A DNA stretch of 64,000 bases from a virus. A program made the position numbers and the translations under genes. The DNA is taken from the IMG/VR virus record IMGVR_UViG_3300046542_000248, positions 124,001 through 188,000 of that record. One strand, written 5' to 3'. Positions 42,721 to 51,877 of the stretch are shown piece after piece (the stretch's first letter is position 1; every line of letters starts with the position of its first letter). A model generated the notes under the pieces. That model was given only the letters and a program-made list of their open reading frames with translations, had not been told where the DNA came from and ran no database searches.

Positions 42721-44505
42721 ATGTTTGATAAAATCGTAATTGTGGATCAATCCACTGTAACCACAACGACTCCAGCAGCACTATCACCTGATAGACCTCG
42801 GGCATACATTCCTATCTTTTCACCAAAAGGATATGGAAAAGACACTGAGGTAAAATTGTTCCAAGCTAACAGTCAAGGTTCGCTTATTGACTATTATGGA
42901 ACGCCGAACATGCTTACAACTCTTGCGCCTCTTTATTATGCGCATGAATTCCTTCGTGGTGGTGGCGATGTTTACATTCGTCGTATTACTTCCACAACTG
43001 CTGCTTTTGCCCATGCGGTATTGGTAGCTAAATTCCGTGCACCTATTGAGGGTGTAAACCTTGGTAAAGTTGAGATCGTATTCGAAGTTCGCACACTTCA
43101 AGATGCAACAGACCTTGAAGATATGGTGAGTGACGCTGAAGCTTTGCTTACAACTACAGCTGATGCTGATGGATATAAAGTTTATCCTATTGCTATCACT
43201 GGGTTGAACTGGGCAGGTAGCGAAGGTAACAAGTATACTTTCCGCTTACTTCCTAACACTTCTCTTGACAAACAAATCGACCAAAAAGCATACAACTTGG
43301 AATCCCGTGCTTCGTCTTCAGGTTCTGCTAAGACGATTGGATTCACTGCTGATGCTGATGCGGTTATCGACGGTCAAAGTATTTATGCTAATGATATCTT
43401 TGAAGAGCAGTCTCAAAATGTATTCTTCAAAGTTCTTAGCACATACAATACTTTCTTGACTGCTTTAGCAACTTTCCTTCCTGCTGGTGAAAGCACTAAA
43501 CCGGATATTTTCTTCGGTAAAGATAAAACCGGCATTCCGTATTCTAAGTATATCATCTTGGATACTTCTGTAGATTTTACTGCTTCTGGCGGTATTACTC
43601 TAGCTGGTGGTAGCGATGGTAACTTTGCTGCAAATGTTTCTACTCGTGAAGATAACATGATGGATCAATACGTTGCATCCTTCGGTGAAATTACGAGCCA
43701 AATGCTGGAGAACGAATACAAGTATTTTATCGACTATGTATATGACTTCGGTGCTCCACAAACTGTTAAAGACGCTATCGTAGCATTTGCTCTACGTCGT
43801 AAGACTACAAAAGCAATTGTTGATACTGGTCGTGCTAACAAAACTGCAACATCGGTTCTTGCGGCACGGACTACTGGCGGTATCACTTACAGCAATGAGA
43901 AAGTTGTTGTATCTGGTGGTATCGGTACTTACCGTGATCCATTTACCAATAAGAAAGTAGTTATGCCTTTGTCATTCTTCGAGGCTTATGCTACTCCAAA
44001 CCATATCACTACATTTGAAGGTGGAGCACGTCCATTCGCTGGTGCGTCTTACACTTACAGTAACATCATTGCTGGCACGTATCTACCTGTCATCTATGAT
44101 GAAAATAGTGATGCTGCAAAATCTTTACTTGATCACCAAATCAACTTCGCTATGGAAGATTCGACTGGTTATCAAGCATTCCATCAAGGTACATCCTTGA
44201 AATCCAAATCACTTGGTCTTGGTGAGCGTAACAACGTACACCTTCTCCACTTGATGATGCGTTCTTGCTTGCTCGAAGCGAAAGCTGAGCGTTGGAACTT
44301 CGCTGAAGATTCCGATATCGAACGTTATGGTGCCCGTATTCAACAACGTTTGGAAATTCAAATGGCTGGTAAAGTCGGAGAATTGAAAATCCAAACAGCT
44401 CGTGCCGGAGCTTTCGGTGAAGATCGTAACCGTGTTAACGTATTCTTGACTGTTCGCTTCAAGAACATCAACAAAGGAACTACGTTCACATTCACAGTTA
44501 TTTAG
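42721..44505 (+). CDS. Contractile tail sheath protein
   Basis: 594 residues from ATG 42721, 10 bases behind AAGGAGG; TTG 42715 is in frame with 4-base spacing and remains possible. N-terminal arm VDQSTVTTTTPAAL and RAYIPIFSPKGYG, then a GGGDVYIRRI core strand, a large variable insertion, and the C-terminal sheath domain with RWNFAEDSDIERYGARIQQRLE, GKVGELKIQ and the last strand FLTVRFKNINKGTTFTFTVI. This C-terminal layout is the hallmark of the phage/T6SS sheath family. Codon use is that of a highly expressed gene in the C-terminal third. Followed by the tail tube gene after 30 bases. Confidence 0.92.
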   Translation: MFDKIVIVDQSTVTTTTPAALSPDRPRAYIPIFSPKGYGKDTEVKLFQANSQGSLIDYYGTPNMLTTLAPLYYAHEFLRGGGDVYIRRITSTTAAFAHAVLVAKFRAPIEGVNLGKVEIVFEVRTLQDATDLEDMVSDAEALLTTTADADGYKVYPIAITGLNWAGSEGNKYTFRLLPNTSLDKQIDQKAYNLESRASSSGSAKTIGFTADADAVIDGQSIYANDIFEEQSQNVFFKVLSTYNTFLTALATFLPAGESTKPDIFFGKDKTGIPYSKYIILDTSVDFTASGGITLAGGSDGNFAANVSTREDNMMDQYVASFGEITSQMLENEYKYFIDYVYDFGAPQTVKDAIVAFALRRKTTKAIVDTGRANKTATSVLAARTTGGITYSNEKVVVSGGIGTYRDPFTNKKVVMPLSFFEAYATPNHITTFEGGARPFAGASYTYSNIIAGTYLPVIYDENSDAAKSLLDHQINFAMEDSTGYQAFHQGTSLKSKSLGLGERNNVHLLHLMMRSCLLEAKAERWNFAEDSDIERYGARIQQRLEIQMAGKVGELKIQTARAGAFGEDRNRVNVFLTVRFKNINKGTTFTFTVI

Positions 44506-44535
44506 TAGTAAAATAAATGAAGGAGGTAAGTACTC

Positions 44536-45345
44536 ATGGCAGATAATATCCAAAATTCATCGCTATGGTTGGGCGTTCCCAACCTTAGCAAGGACCAATT
44601 GAAGAACTTTGACCCAGCTTATACTGGCTACGTTCATATTTTCGTAGTTCGTGTACCTGAGGTTTTGGTGAAGCATGATACAGTATTTGGTACTAACCAC
44701 GGAAAGAACTTCAAAGCTATCTTTGAACGTACTTCCACAAGCTTCAGCGGTATTCCTGAATTGACAGTTAACTACGTTGACCAAGTTCACGGATTTGCCG
44801 ATCGTAAAGTTCCACATGCAACGACAATCGAAAGTAATTTCGATACATTCACAGTACGTTGCTTGGAATTCAAAAAGCTCCCAGTATATAACATGCTGCA
44901 AGAGTGGATGTACTTGGTTGGTGGCGATGAGTCGTCTAAAATCAAGGATTACAAAGGTATGGCGGCTGATATCGCAGGTGGTTATTCCCTTGAGAATCAT
45001 ACGGCTGCTTTCTTGGTATGTAACTCGAACCCTGAGTTGACTGAAATCCAAGGTCGCGCGCACTATATCACGGCAGCAATGCCTACTACTCTTCCACGCG
45101 AAATCTTCCATCAAAATGCTGGTGAAATCGGCATCGTTGAAGGACATGATATCGCAATGAAGGGCGTTCTTAAATGGGGTTCGGAGATCAATACTAAAGC
45201 TCTTGAATACCTGACTGAACGTAAGACTGTTATCAACTATTATGCGGCTTCGGCTGTTCGTGGTGGTAAACCTACTACGAATCCATTCCACCCAGGTGGA
45301 ACGTTGAATGGTGAAACAATTGCAGCTCAAACGTCCATGATGTAA
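44536..45345 (+). CDS. Tail tube protein
   Basis: 269 residues behind GAAGGAGGTAAGTACTC. The order sheath-tube and the content fit a myovirus tube protein: an N-terminal region with YTGYVHIFVVRVPE, the beta-barrel segment TSFSGIPELTVNYVDQVHGFADRKVPHA (a typical tube pattern), then LPVYNMLQEWMYLV and a C-terminal glycine-rich tail. Codon choice is strongly biased as in the capsid gene, as expected for a protein needed in hundreds of copies. It ends at a strong bidirectional terminator facing the portal gene. Confidence 0.88.
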   Translation: MADNIQNSSLWLGVPNLSKDQLKNFDPAYTGYVHIFVVRVPEVLVKHDTVFGTNHGKNFKAIFERTSTSFSGIPELTVNYVDQVHGFADRKVPHATTIESNFDTFTVRCLEFKKLPVYNMLQEWMYLVGGDESSKIKDYKGMAADIAGGYSLENHTAAFLVCNSNPELTEIQGRAHYITAAMPTTLPREIFHQNAGEIGIVEGHDIAMKGVLKWGSEINTKALEYLTERKTVINYYAASAVRGGKPTTNPFHPGGTLNGETIAAQTSMM

Positions 45346-45395
45346 CAAAAATATTCCCATACTCCATTAAGTTGGAGTATGGGAAGTTTTGTTTG
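45346..45395. terminator. Bidirectional terminator
   Basis: CCCATACTCC at 45356-45365 and GGAGTATGGG at 45374-45383 form a perfect 10-bp stem between tail tube (+) and portal (-), with A-rich and T-rich flanks. Confidence 0.9.
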
Positions 45396-45397
45396 TT

Positions 45398-47740
45398 TTA
45401 AACGATTGAATCATCGGTACTAGTGGTAGTAGTATCACCAGTTGCTGCTGTAGATGCAGTTGTAATAGCAGTTTGCAGACCTTCTTTAATCTTAAACTCT
45501 CTACTTCTCTTGAGCATCTCATCAATACCAGCCCAATCGTAAGTAAGATTATCACGGATGAATTCTCTTTTAAAGATTTTCTTCAAGAGTTCATCATCTT
45601 CCATGATCTGAGTATCAGCAAATGTTTCAGCAAGATCCTTAATAGTATTCATAAGTTCATTAGTAATTTGCATTGCCATACTTCTTGATGGGATAAGAGA
45701 TGCATGAATAGATTCAATCTCATCCTTAGTAAGATCAAGTTCATATGTCATGATATGACGCATAAGTTTAGTAAGAGGAGTATTAAGCTCTGCTTGAGCA
45801 TGAGCACTAGAAGATGCTACATCGAGATTTGCCATAGATAGAGTCTTAGCAAATTCAACTTCTTCTGATACGTCAACTACTACCGATGGTACGTTAAATG
45901 ACATGATAATAGATTTCATAATCCATTGTAGCATTGGTTCATCCATATCTACTTGCTGACCAGAGATAACCTCTGGTTTGATAGGAACTTCACCATCTTG
46001 AGATTGAGGTAAGAATAGATCAACTGTGGAACCAATTGAACCAATGATACCTGTAATAGTGCCAACGTCTGACCATCTGATTTGAGACTGCTGAACAGCT
46101 TCGATAGCTTCCATTACAGAATCCTCAATATCATTAGATAGACCATTACTAATAGTCCATACAGTTCTATCAGAACCTTTACGAACTTTAGTAAGAATAT
46201 TACTCAGAATAAGAAGCATGTAAAGTTTCAAGAAGAAGAGAGCATTCTTCATAATAGATCCTTGTTGACGACGGAACTCAATCACATCGTCAGGATGAAG
46301 AATGATAATATCTCGTGCTTCTCTGTGAATTTGACGATCACGGAGGAATTCATATAGAACATCCATTCCGTCAAAGTTTGCTTCTAAGAATTTTGGAGAA
46401 ATGTTTGAGAGTACAGAGTTACCAATACTTCTGATAATTTGATTCTCAACCATTTTAAGATTTTGATCACTATAATCAGTGGAGGAATTCTTGTAGAATG
46501 AGAAATTCGATTGGAAATTGCTACGAAGATTCATTCTAAGAGCTTCGTCACGACGTTCCTCGATATAGATATAAGCAACAATCGTATCTTTGATTCTTAG
46601 AGGATATACTCTCGCAGGATCAAGACGTTCAATCTTACACCCAAGGATTTGTAACTTATCATACTCATCCTTCTTAGATGTATTAAGCAATCCTTCAGCA
46701 GCGGCATCATCATTAGGAGTTTTAATCTTAGTGATTTTTTCAAACTGCTCATCGTATGATGATTCAATTAAGAATTCATCCTTAGTATTGATAACTGCTT
46801 CAACTAAAGCAGAATCATAACCAATACGTTTATTAGATTTGTATACTTTGATACTGCTCAAGTATTTATTGACTGATTCATTCAAACCAGTCATGGAAGC
46901 TTTCTGTTTCTCAGTATCCATGGCTTTGAATTTTTCCTGCAATTTGTCTTCGAAAGCATCCATAACAGAAGACTCAGTTAGAATCTTAGGATGTTTACTC
47001 TTATCATTATCAAGAGTGATCAACGATGATTCACGAACCAGAGAAGCTCTACCGTTAGTACTTAGCTTATCTTGTTTGATCGCTTCAACGATTGCTCTAT
47101 ATGGTACTACAGTAATATATTCATTACCAATAACCAAATAGTTCTCCACAATCGTTTTAACTTTCAAGTTAAGCTCATATTTCTCCTTAACTTTTTTAGC
47201 AAGAGATTTCTTTGCCTCATCTTCAATATTGTATTCAAGAGAGAAGATTTCAGCAGTGATTGCTTCTGGAGTTACGATACTATTTAGAAGCAAATCAATA
47301 ACACGAGAAACTTGAGGAATAGCTCTACGGAAGATTTCATAATCTTGTAGAGTTTCATACAGTTTGTCATTCATAAGGATTTGATTCTTTAACTCTACGA
47401 ACAATCCTTTATTATTAGAGATGGCATCAAAGATACTATCGGGTTGATTACCGTTAGCACCTTTTTTACCTTGTGCATTTTGAATCTTATTCTTTCCAGT
47501 TAAACCAAAACCATTAATTCTGGAATTATTGTAGATACTTCCTTGAACTGTAGAGTTAAGAGAGGTTTCATCCTTCTTAGACAACTCATCCAGTTTATTA
47601 AGCATTCGCTCAGTATCAAACGAATCCTTGCTCACACCATAAGTTGAAAAGTTGGTGGATCTTGCTAACTTATTAAGGTTATCAAGAACTCCACCTAGAC
47701 TCTTCGATAGACTAGTATCGGGTTTCTTCTTGTCAGCCAA
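45398..47740 (-). CDS. Portal protein
   Basis: 780 residues, TTG start behind GGAAAGGGATGA. The start MADKKKPDTSLSKSLGG is flexible to about residue 105. After that comes a T4 gp20-like portal core: a helix-rich wing (YEIFRRAIPQVSRVIDLLLNSIVTPEA), a stem region with RVYPLRIKDTIVAYIYIEERR, the D-R-Q-I-H-R-E-A segment, a conserved-looking region TKVRKGSDRTVWTISNG, and a C-terminal crown with coiled-coil helices ending in a T/S-rich tail. Length is larger than T4 gp20 (524) but in the jumbo-phage range. The upstream gene on the same strand ends 2 bases before. The portal forms the dodecameric DNA entry ring. Confidence 0.85.
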   Translation of the reverse strand: MADKKKPDTSLSKSLGGVLDNLNKLARSTNFSTYGVSKDSFDTERMLNKLDELSKKDETSLNSTVQGSIYNNSRINGFGLTGKNKIQNAQGKKGANGNQPDSIFDAISNNKGLFVELKNQILMNDKLYETLQDYEIFRRAIPQVSRVIDLLLNSIVTPEAITAEIFSLEYNIEDEAKKSLAKKVKEKYELNLKVKTIVENYLVIGNEYITVVPYRAIVEAIKQDKLSTNGRASLVRESSLITLDNDKSKHPKILTESSVMDAFEDKLQEKFKAMDTEKQKASMTGLNESVNKYLSSIKVYKSNKRIGYDSALVEAVINTKDEFLIESSYDEQFEKITKIKTPNDDAAAEGLLNTSKKDEYDKLQILGCKIERLDPARVYPLRIKDTIVAYIYIEERRDEALRMNLRSNFQSNFSFYKNSSTDYSDQNLKMVENQIIRSIGNSVLSNISPKFLEANFDGMDVLYEFLRDRQIHREARDIIILHPDDVIEFRRQQGSIMKNALFFLKLYMLLILSNILTKVRKGSDRTVWTISNGLSNDIEDSVMEAIEAVQQSQIRWSDVGTITGIIGSIGSTVDLFLPQSQDGEVPIKPEVISGQQVDMDEPMLQWIMKSIIMSFNVPSVVVDVSEEVEFAKTLSMANLDVASSSAHAQAELNTPLTKLMRHIMTYELDLTKDEIESIHASLIPSRSMAMQITNELMNTIKDLAETFADTQIMEDDELLKKIFKREFIRDNLTYDWAGIDEMLKRSREFKIKEGLQTAITTASTAATGDTTTTSTDDSIV

Positions 47741-47742
47741 TG

Positions 47743-48477
47743 TTATTCATCCCTTTCCGGTAAGTAGAGTACATTGAATACGTTTATTATCTGGTATTCA
47801 GATTTATTGACTGTCGTTGTTGTTAAAAATACCGAAGATTTTTCATCACTGTAAGGGATACATTTAACTAATGCAGTATCACCTTTAGTGACATTTTGGA
47901 ATACTGATTTAGAAAGTCTTGTGAAGAATCTTTCATCATCAATAACAAGAGGTACTTCAGAAGCAGCAATATCTTCATAGATCTTAAGTTTAAACTCTTT
48001 ACTTTCTTTATGATTCATATCAGTAATAGAGTTGAAGATAGATACTGTCTTCTTATATAAATCGGATTTCTTTAGTTTTATCTTAGTTGCAAAATATGTA
48101 TCTTTCTTATAAATATTATCTTTGATCTTTACGAATGCTTTATCTGCATACATTACTTCAGGAGCAGCGCAATCATATAAGAATTCAATCTCTTTATCGT
48201 CGATAACAATATCAACGATTGTGAAATGCTTGTCCATGAATTTGAAAGTTGCAGGATGAATATCAAATACAAAAGGGAAAAACTCAGTAACGTTTTTCTC
48301 TAACTTTTCAGTGAATGTCAAGATTGTCATGATTCCTTCATGATATGTACTATACACACCTTTAGAGAAGTTAAATTCAGAAGCTTTAAATTTATTTAAG
48401 GTATCTACGATTTTCATAAATCCTTTATATACAGCAATTCCATCAATTTTAGTAAAGAGTCCAGTAAGTTCAGCCAT
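47743..48477 (-). CDS. Hypothetical protein upstream of portal
   Basis: 244 residues, ATG behind GAGAGGGCTGATATGA. A beta-rich protein with two similar-sized halves (TFKFMDKHFTIVDIVIDDKEIEF and ...RFFTRLSKSVFQNVTKGDTALVKCIPY). It ends with VNKSEYQIINVFNVLYL. The two-lobed beta pattern could reflect a clamp-like or structural fold, but I find no diagnostic motif. It is co-transcribed with the portal gene, 2 bases apart, so a head or packaging role is likely. Confidence 0.6.
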   Translation of the reverse strand: MAELTGLFTKIDGIAVYKGFMKIVDTLNKFKASEFNFSKGVYSTYHEGIMTILTFTEKLEKNVTEFFPFVFDIHPATFKFMDKHFTIVDIVIDDKEIEFLYDCAAPEVMYADKAFVKIKDNIYKKDTYFATKIKLKKSDLYKKTVSIFNSITDMNHKESKEFKLKIYEDIAASEVPLVIDDERFFTRLSKSVFQNVTKGDTALVKCIPYSDEKSSVFLTTTTVNKSEYQIINVFNVLYLPERDE

Positions 48478-48591
48478 TCATATCAGCCCTCTCATTTTAC
48501 TTGTCTATTAATGGTTCAAGGCTTTATAGATTTAAATTATGGTTGAACAGAGTATTAAAGAAACTACTTTATTTATAAGGAGGACTTTAAG

Positions 48592-49098
48592 ATGGGAATT
48601 TTACAAGATCGTCTTAAATCATTACTTGAAAATTCGTACATTCAAGAATCTAGCAAAGAACCGGCCCCTATTGGTGAAGCTGAAGTCACTGATGAAATGA
48701 TGGCTGAAGCTACACTAGCTATGATTTTGGAAGCTACTCAAGCGTATGCTCTTGAGGAAGCTCAATTATTTATTTCCGAAAATGCACACCTTTTGGTGCG
48801 CGACGGTTTGCTCACTGAAGATGCTGCCGGTCAATCCTTCATGGTACTTTCCCGTGATGCTCAGCGTAACAAAGCAGAATCAATGCTTCGTATGCAAATG
48901 GCTCGCAAAGCCAAAGATCCACGTCAATTTAAAATTGCAGCAATGCGCCGTACTATCAAACGTCTTAGCGCTGAAATTCATAACGATTCCCGTTATAATG
49001 AAGCAAAGACTATTGTGATGAAACGTCAATTCCGGTATGCTCCAGATGCTGCTGGAATGTCGGCTAAACGTACACAAAGCCAATTCAAATTGAAATAA
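48592..49098 (+). CDS. Internal head protein candidate with shared N-terminal motif
   Basis: 168 residues behind ATAAGGAGGACTTTAAG. The N-terminus LQDRLKSLLENSYIQES is the third copy of the motif seen at 31805 and 35609. A glutamate/alanine-rich helical stretch follows (EVTDEMMAEATLAMILEATQAYALEEAQ), with several L/I-x-E sites suitable for prohead protease cleavage. The C-terminal half is basic (RRTIKRLSAEIH, MKRQFRY, SAKRTQSQFKLK). An acidic, cleavable propeptide with a basic DNA-binding remainder is the classic layout of an internal head protein. Biased codon use suggests high copy number. Confidence 0.65.
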   Translation: MGILQDRLKSLLENSYIQESSKEPAPIGEAEVTDEMMAEATLAMILEATQAYALEEAQLFISENAHLLVRDGLLTEDAAGQSFMVLSRDAQRNKAESMLRMQMARKAKDPRQFKIAAMRRTIKRLSAEIHNDSRYNEAKTIVMKRQFRYAPDAAGMSAKRTQSQFKLK

Positions 49099-49112
49099 TT
49101 GAGAATTAACTC

Positions 49113-49150
49113 GATGATGACCATATTTGAGTCATCATCAGTTTTTCTTT
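49113..49150 (+). terminator. Rho-independent terminator
   Basis: GATGATGAC at 49113-49121 pairs perfectly with GTCATCATC at 49131-49139, followed by AGTTTTTCTTT. Confidence 0.85.
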
Positions 49151-49151
49151 C

Positions 49152-49171
49152 AAATATATATTATTTACTTG
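49152..49171 (+). promoter_or_regulatory. Early-type promoter of RNAP beta-prime-C
   Basis: AAATATATATTATTTACTTG, immediately behind the terminator and 48 bases before the RNAP gene. It marks the end of the structural module. Confidence 0.75.
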
Positions 49172-49219
49172 TGCAATATATCAATTACTTATACTAGAGA
49201 TGAAGGGAAGAGTTAAAAC

Positions 49220-51337
49220 ATGGGAAACAAAAAAGAGAAAAAAGCTAGACTTAAATTGAAAAAGAAAATGAAAGAGGTAGCTAAGACCCGCTACGCTATG
49301 GGTAATTGGAAACATAGTTTGAATGAAATTGTGGCACAGCTACAAGAAGAAGGGGAATTCACATCTACTGGGGATAGAAATCGAATCTATCCTACAATTA
49401 ATGAATTCGGTACTATTGATTCATATGATTCATATATTGAAGCACTAATCACTGGCACTAAACGCCTATTGTCTGATGGTAAGGATGAACTAGCCAAACT
49501 GACAATGGCATTCAAGTTTAATTCGGATGACGAATTTGAAGAGATGAACTATGTACGTTTCCTCTTCAATATTATCATGTGGCGTCCGTTTATCGTATCT
49601 AACATTGCTGTGACTAAGAAAGATATCTTCAATGCTGAAGTATTCCACAATAAGAAATATGAGGAGTATTTCAATAACTTTGCAGATAGATTTAGAGATA
49701 GATTTACAATGCAAGAATACTCTGAGATTCTATTCGATATTCAAGTGTATATGAATAAGATCGCAGTTGAACTTGGTCCGTTATTCGGTAACTCCATCTC
49801 TATCTATGACATGGTAAAGATGGCAAAACGTAATAACGAAATCAATGCTTTAATGAATACGGAAGTAGATCTTGAAAACTTCCAAGTCAGTCAAGTAGAG
49901 GAATTCCTCATCAAACAGACTGATCGCTTCTTCCAAATCTTGATGAATGAATCGGATAAGAATAATCCTCTTAAACCATTCATTCGTGCAGGTGTAGGTG
50001 TAAACAAACGTCAAGTTCAAGAGATCTTCTTGCACTTGGGCTTTAAACCGGATTTATCAGGTTCCACTATGCCATTAACTAGTAACAGTAACTTTACTAC
50101 TTATGGCTTGAAAGATCCAAGAGCATTGTATGTGGATGCTCAAGGTGCTCGTAAAGCCGCTATCATGCAGCTCGCAGTTAGTGAGTCAGGCTATTACGGT
50201 CGCCATCAAAGTTTCGTAACTTCGAATGTCGTACTACATGAAGATCCATCGTATTCTTGCAATACGAAGAATCTGTTGAATATCAAGATCGAATCTGCAT
50301 TGGATCTTGAACTATTTGATGGACGGTTCTACAAAACTGGTGAGAAGCGTTACAAGATTCTTACACAGAAAGACACAAATCTAATTGGTGAAACTCTGGA
50401 GTTCAGAACACCACAAACTTGTGCGAATAAAGATAGTCATATCTGTAAAGTCTGCTACGGTACAATGTATAACGTAAACTACGGAATGCATGCAGGACTG
50501 TTTGCAGCAATTGATTCAAATGAAAATAAAACTCAGCGACAGCTATCTGCACGACATGCATTAGCTACAATGAGTGCCACCATTAACTTGATCGACGAGA
50601 AGATGTTCCTAATCAATCAAAATGGCTGGCTGTTTAGTCTTAATAATGATATTGATAGAAGTAAGTATTCTATCGTATTCAATGCTTCGGATGTATTCAT
50701 GGATAACCCTGAAAACTACGAGCAATATGATAATTACTACGTTAATAAACTGACGTTCAAGAATAACAAAACCGAAGAACATTTCGAAGTGTATGAGGAG
50801 CAAAATACTCATATGTATTTGAGTAAGCAACTGTACAGCACTCTTAGAGATAAGAGATTCTTCGGGTTAGATAACGATGAATCTATCTCAATCCAATTAA
50901 AGAACTTCAGCATTGATGAGCCATTCACATTCTTACGGATCTCAAATGCTGAACTTGCTAAACCGCTAAAAGAGTTGGCTGGATTCATTCAAAAAGGTAA
51001 GAAACAACTTGAAGATGTTTTCGATTACCATGAATTCACTGATAAACTGAATAAACTTTATAGATATGGGGGTATGGCAATCCCATCCGTCCATATTGAA
51101 ATGCTTCTGAGAAATCTTATTAGAAGAACTGATGATGAGTTAAAGATTCCTGATTGGGAAGTAGAACAAACTCCTGATATGTATAAGATGGTTTCACTCA
51201 ATGATTCCATCATCCTATCAAACTCTGTAACTCTTGGATTGATGTTCGAGAAAGTTCGTCGTCAACTTAAAATGCCAAGAACTTATAGAAAACGTGGAAG
51301 TTCGATCTATAGCGTACTGTTCATTAACGAGCAATAA
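49220..51337 (+). CDS. Phage multisubunit RNA polymerase, beta-prime subunit C-terminal part
   Basis: 705 residues corresponding to the second half of RpoC. DAQGARKAAIMQLAVSESGYYGRHQSF at about residues 305-335 is the bridge helix and start of the trigger loop (E. coli [24 protein letters not shown]). A four-cysteine site follows, as in the second zinc site of beta-prime: PSYSC near 348 and CANKDSHICKVCYG near 401-414. Then GMHAGLFAAIDSNENKTQRQL takes the place of the G-x-x-A-A-Q-S-I-G-E-P-G-T-Q-L trigger-loop flank. The catalytic NADFDGD motif belongs to the N-terminal half and is not in this window. An early-type promoter drives the gene, as for beta-C, so both probably form part of the same non-virion enzyme. 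Confidence 0.93.
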   Translation: MGNKKEKKARLKLKKKMKEVAKTRYAMGNWKHSLNEIVAQLQEEGEFTSTGDRNRIYPTINEFGTIDSYDSYIEALITGTKRLLSDGKDELAKLTMAFKFNSDDEFEEMNYVRFLFNIIMWRPFIVSNIAVTKKDIFNAEVFHNKKYEEYFNNFADRFRDRFTMQEYSEILFDIQVYMNKIAVELGPLFGNSISIYDMVKMAKRNNEINALMNTEVDLENFQVSQVEEFLIKQTDRFFQILMNESDKNNPLKPFIRAGVGVNKRQVQEIFLHLGFKPDLSGSTMPLTSNSNFTTYGLKDPRALYVDAQGARKAAIMQLAVSESGYYGRHQSFVTSNVVLHEDPSYSCNTKNLLNIKIESALDLELFDGRFYKTGEKRYKILTQKDTNLIGETLEFRTPQTCANKDSHICKVCYGTMYNVNYGMHAGLFAAIDSNENKTQRQLSARHALATMSATINLIDEKMFLINQNGWLFSLNNDIDRSKYSIVFNASDVFMDNPENYEQYDNYYVNKLTFKNNKTEEHFEVYEEQNTHMYLSKQLYSTLRDKRFFGLDNDESISIQLKNFSIDEPFTFLRISNAELAKPLKELAGFIQKGKKQLEDVFDYHEFTDKLNKLYRYGGMAIPSVHIEMLLRNLIRRTDDELKIPDWEVEQTPDMYKMVSLNDSIILSNSVTLGLMFEKVRRQLKMPRTYRKRGSSIYSVLFINEQ

Positions 51338-51344
51338 TGATTCA

Positions 51345-51384
51345 AGGGAAGGATTCTCTATGATCCTTCCCTCTATTAATTTTG
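51345..51384 (+). terminator. Hairpin terminator
   Basis: AGGGAAGGAT at 51345-51354 pairs perfectly with ATCCTTCCCT at 51363-51372; a short T-rich tail (CTATTAATTTT) follows. Confidence 0.75.
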
Positions 51385-51399
51385 AGGAGAAAATTCTAT

Positions 51400-51876
51400 A
51401 TGATTAAACTAAATATAGTATCATTAAATTATCATTATGAAGATAAGAAACTAAAGAAAATAGAACGCGAAAATCGAATTGCTAGTGCAGTATATAGCAG
51501 CATTGCAACTATAACTGATTATCGTATAATAGATAAGGTTGCACAAGTTATTGAAGAAACAACTGAAGCTATTAATACAGTACTAACTAAGCATGATATT
51601 AAAATTGATAATTTTGAAAACGAAGAAGATGAAGAACTGGAGCTTAGTGATGAGCATCTAGAACGTAATGATGACATTGACAATGCGGTATTTGATTGTA
51701 TTAGCGTTCTCGCTGAAGATATTAATATGGAATGGAATATGCAGATCATCGGCGAAACCACAGATGCTATTAAATCTGTATTGTCTGATCATAATATTAA
51801 AGTAAGACATCCGCATATAGCTATACATGCAGATGGGTCACAAACTATTGAAGAATACGAAGAGGAGATTGTTTAG
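51400..51876 (+). CDS. Internally duplicated small acidic protein
   Basis: 158 residues from ATG 51400 behind GAGGAG. It contains two related helical modules: residues about 28-75 (AVYSSIATI ... IIEET-like TEAINTVLTKHDIKID) and about 92-137 (AVFDCISVL ... IIGETTDAIKSVLSDHNIKV), joined by a very acidic linker. Each ends in the pattern ET.(D/E)AI..VL..H.IK[IV]. A similar module closes the protein at 59409. The C-terminus is acidic. Function unknown. First gene of a run of small accessory genes. Confidence 0.65.
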   Translation: MIKLNIVSLNYHYEDKKLKKIERENRIASAVYSSIATITDYRIIDKVAQVIEETTEAINTVLTKHDIKIDNFENEEDEELELSDEHLERNDDIDNAVFDCISVLAEDINMEWNMQIIGETTDAIKSVLSDHNIKVRHPHIAIHADGSQTIEEYEEEIV

Positions 51877-51877
51877 A

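Noticed and set aside
44563-45360. 265-codon minus-strand open frame opposite the tail tube gene
   Set aside because: It is a shadow of the highly biased tube gene and runs into the terminator stem; no start context is seen.
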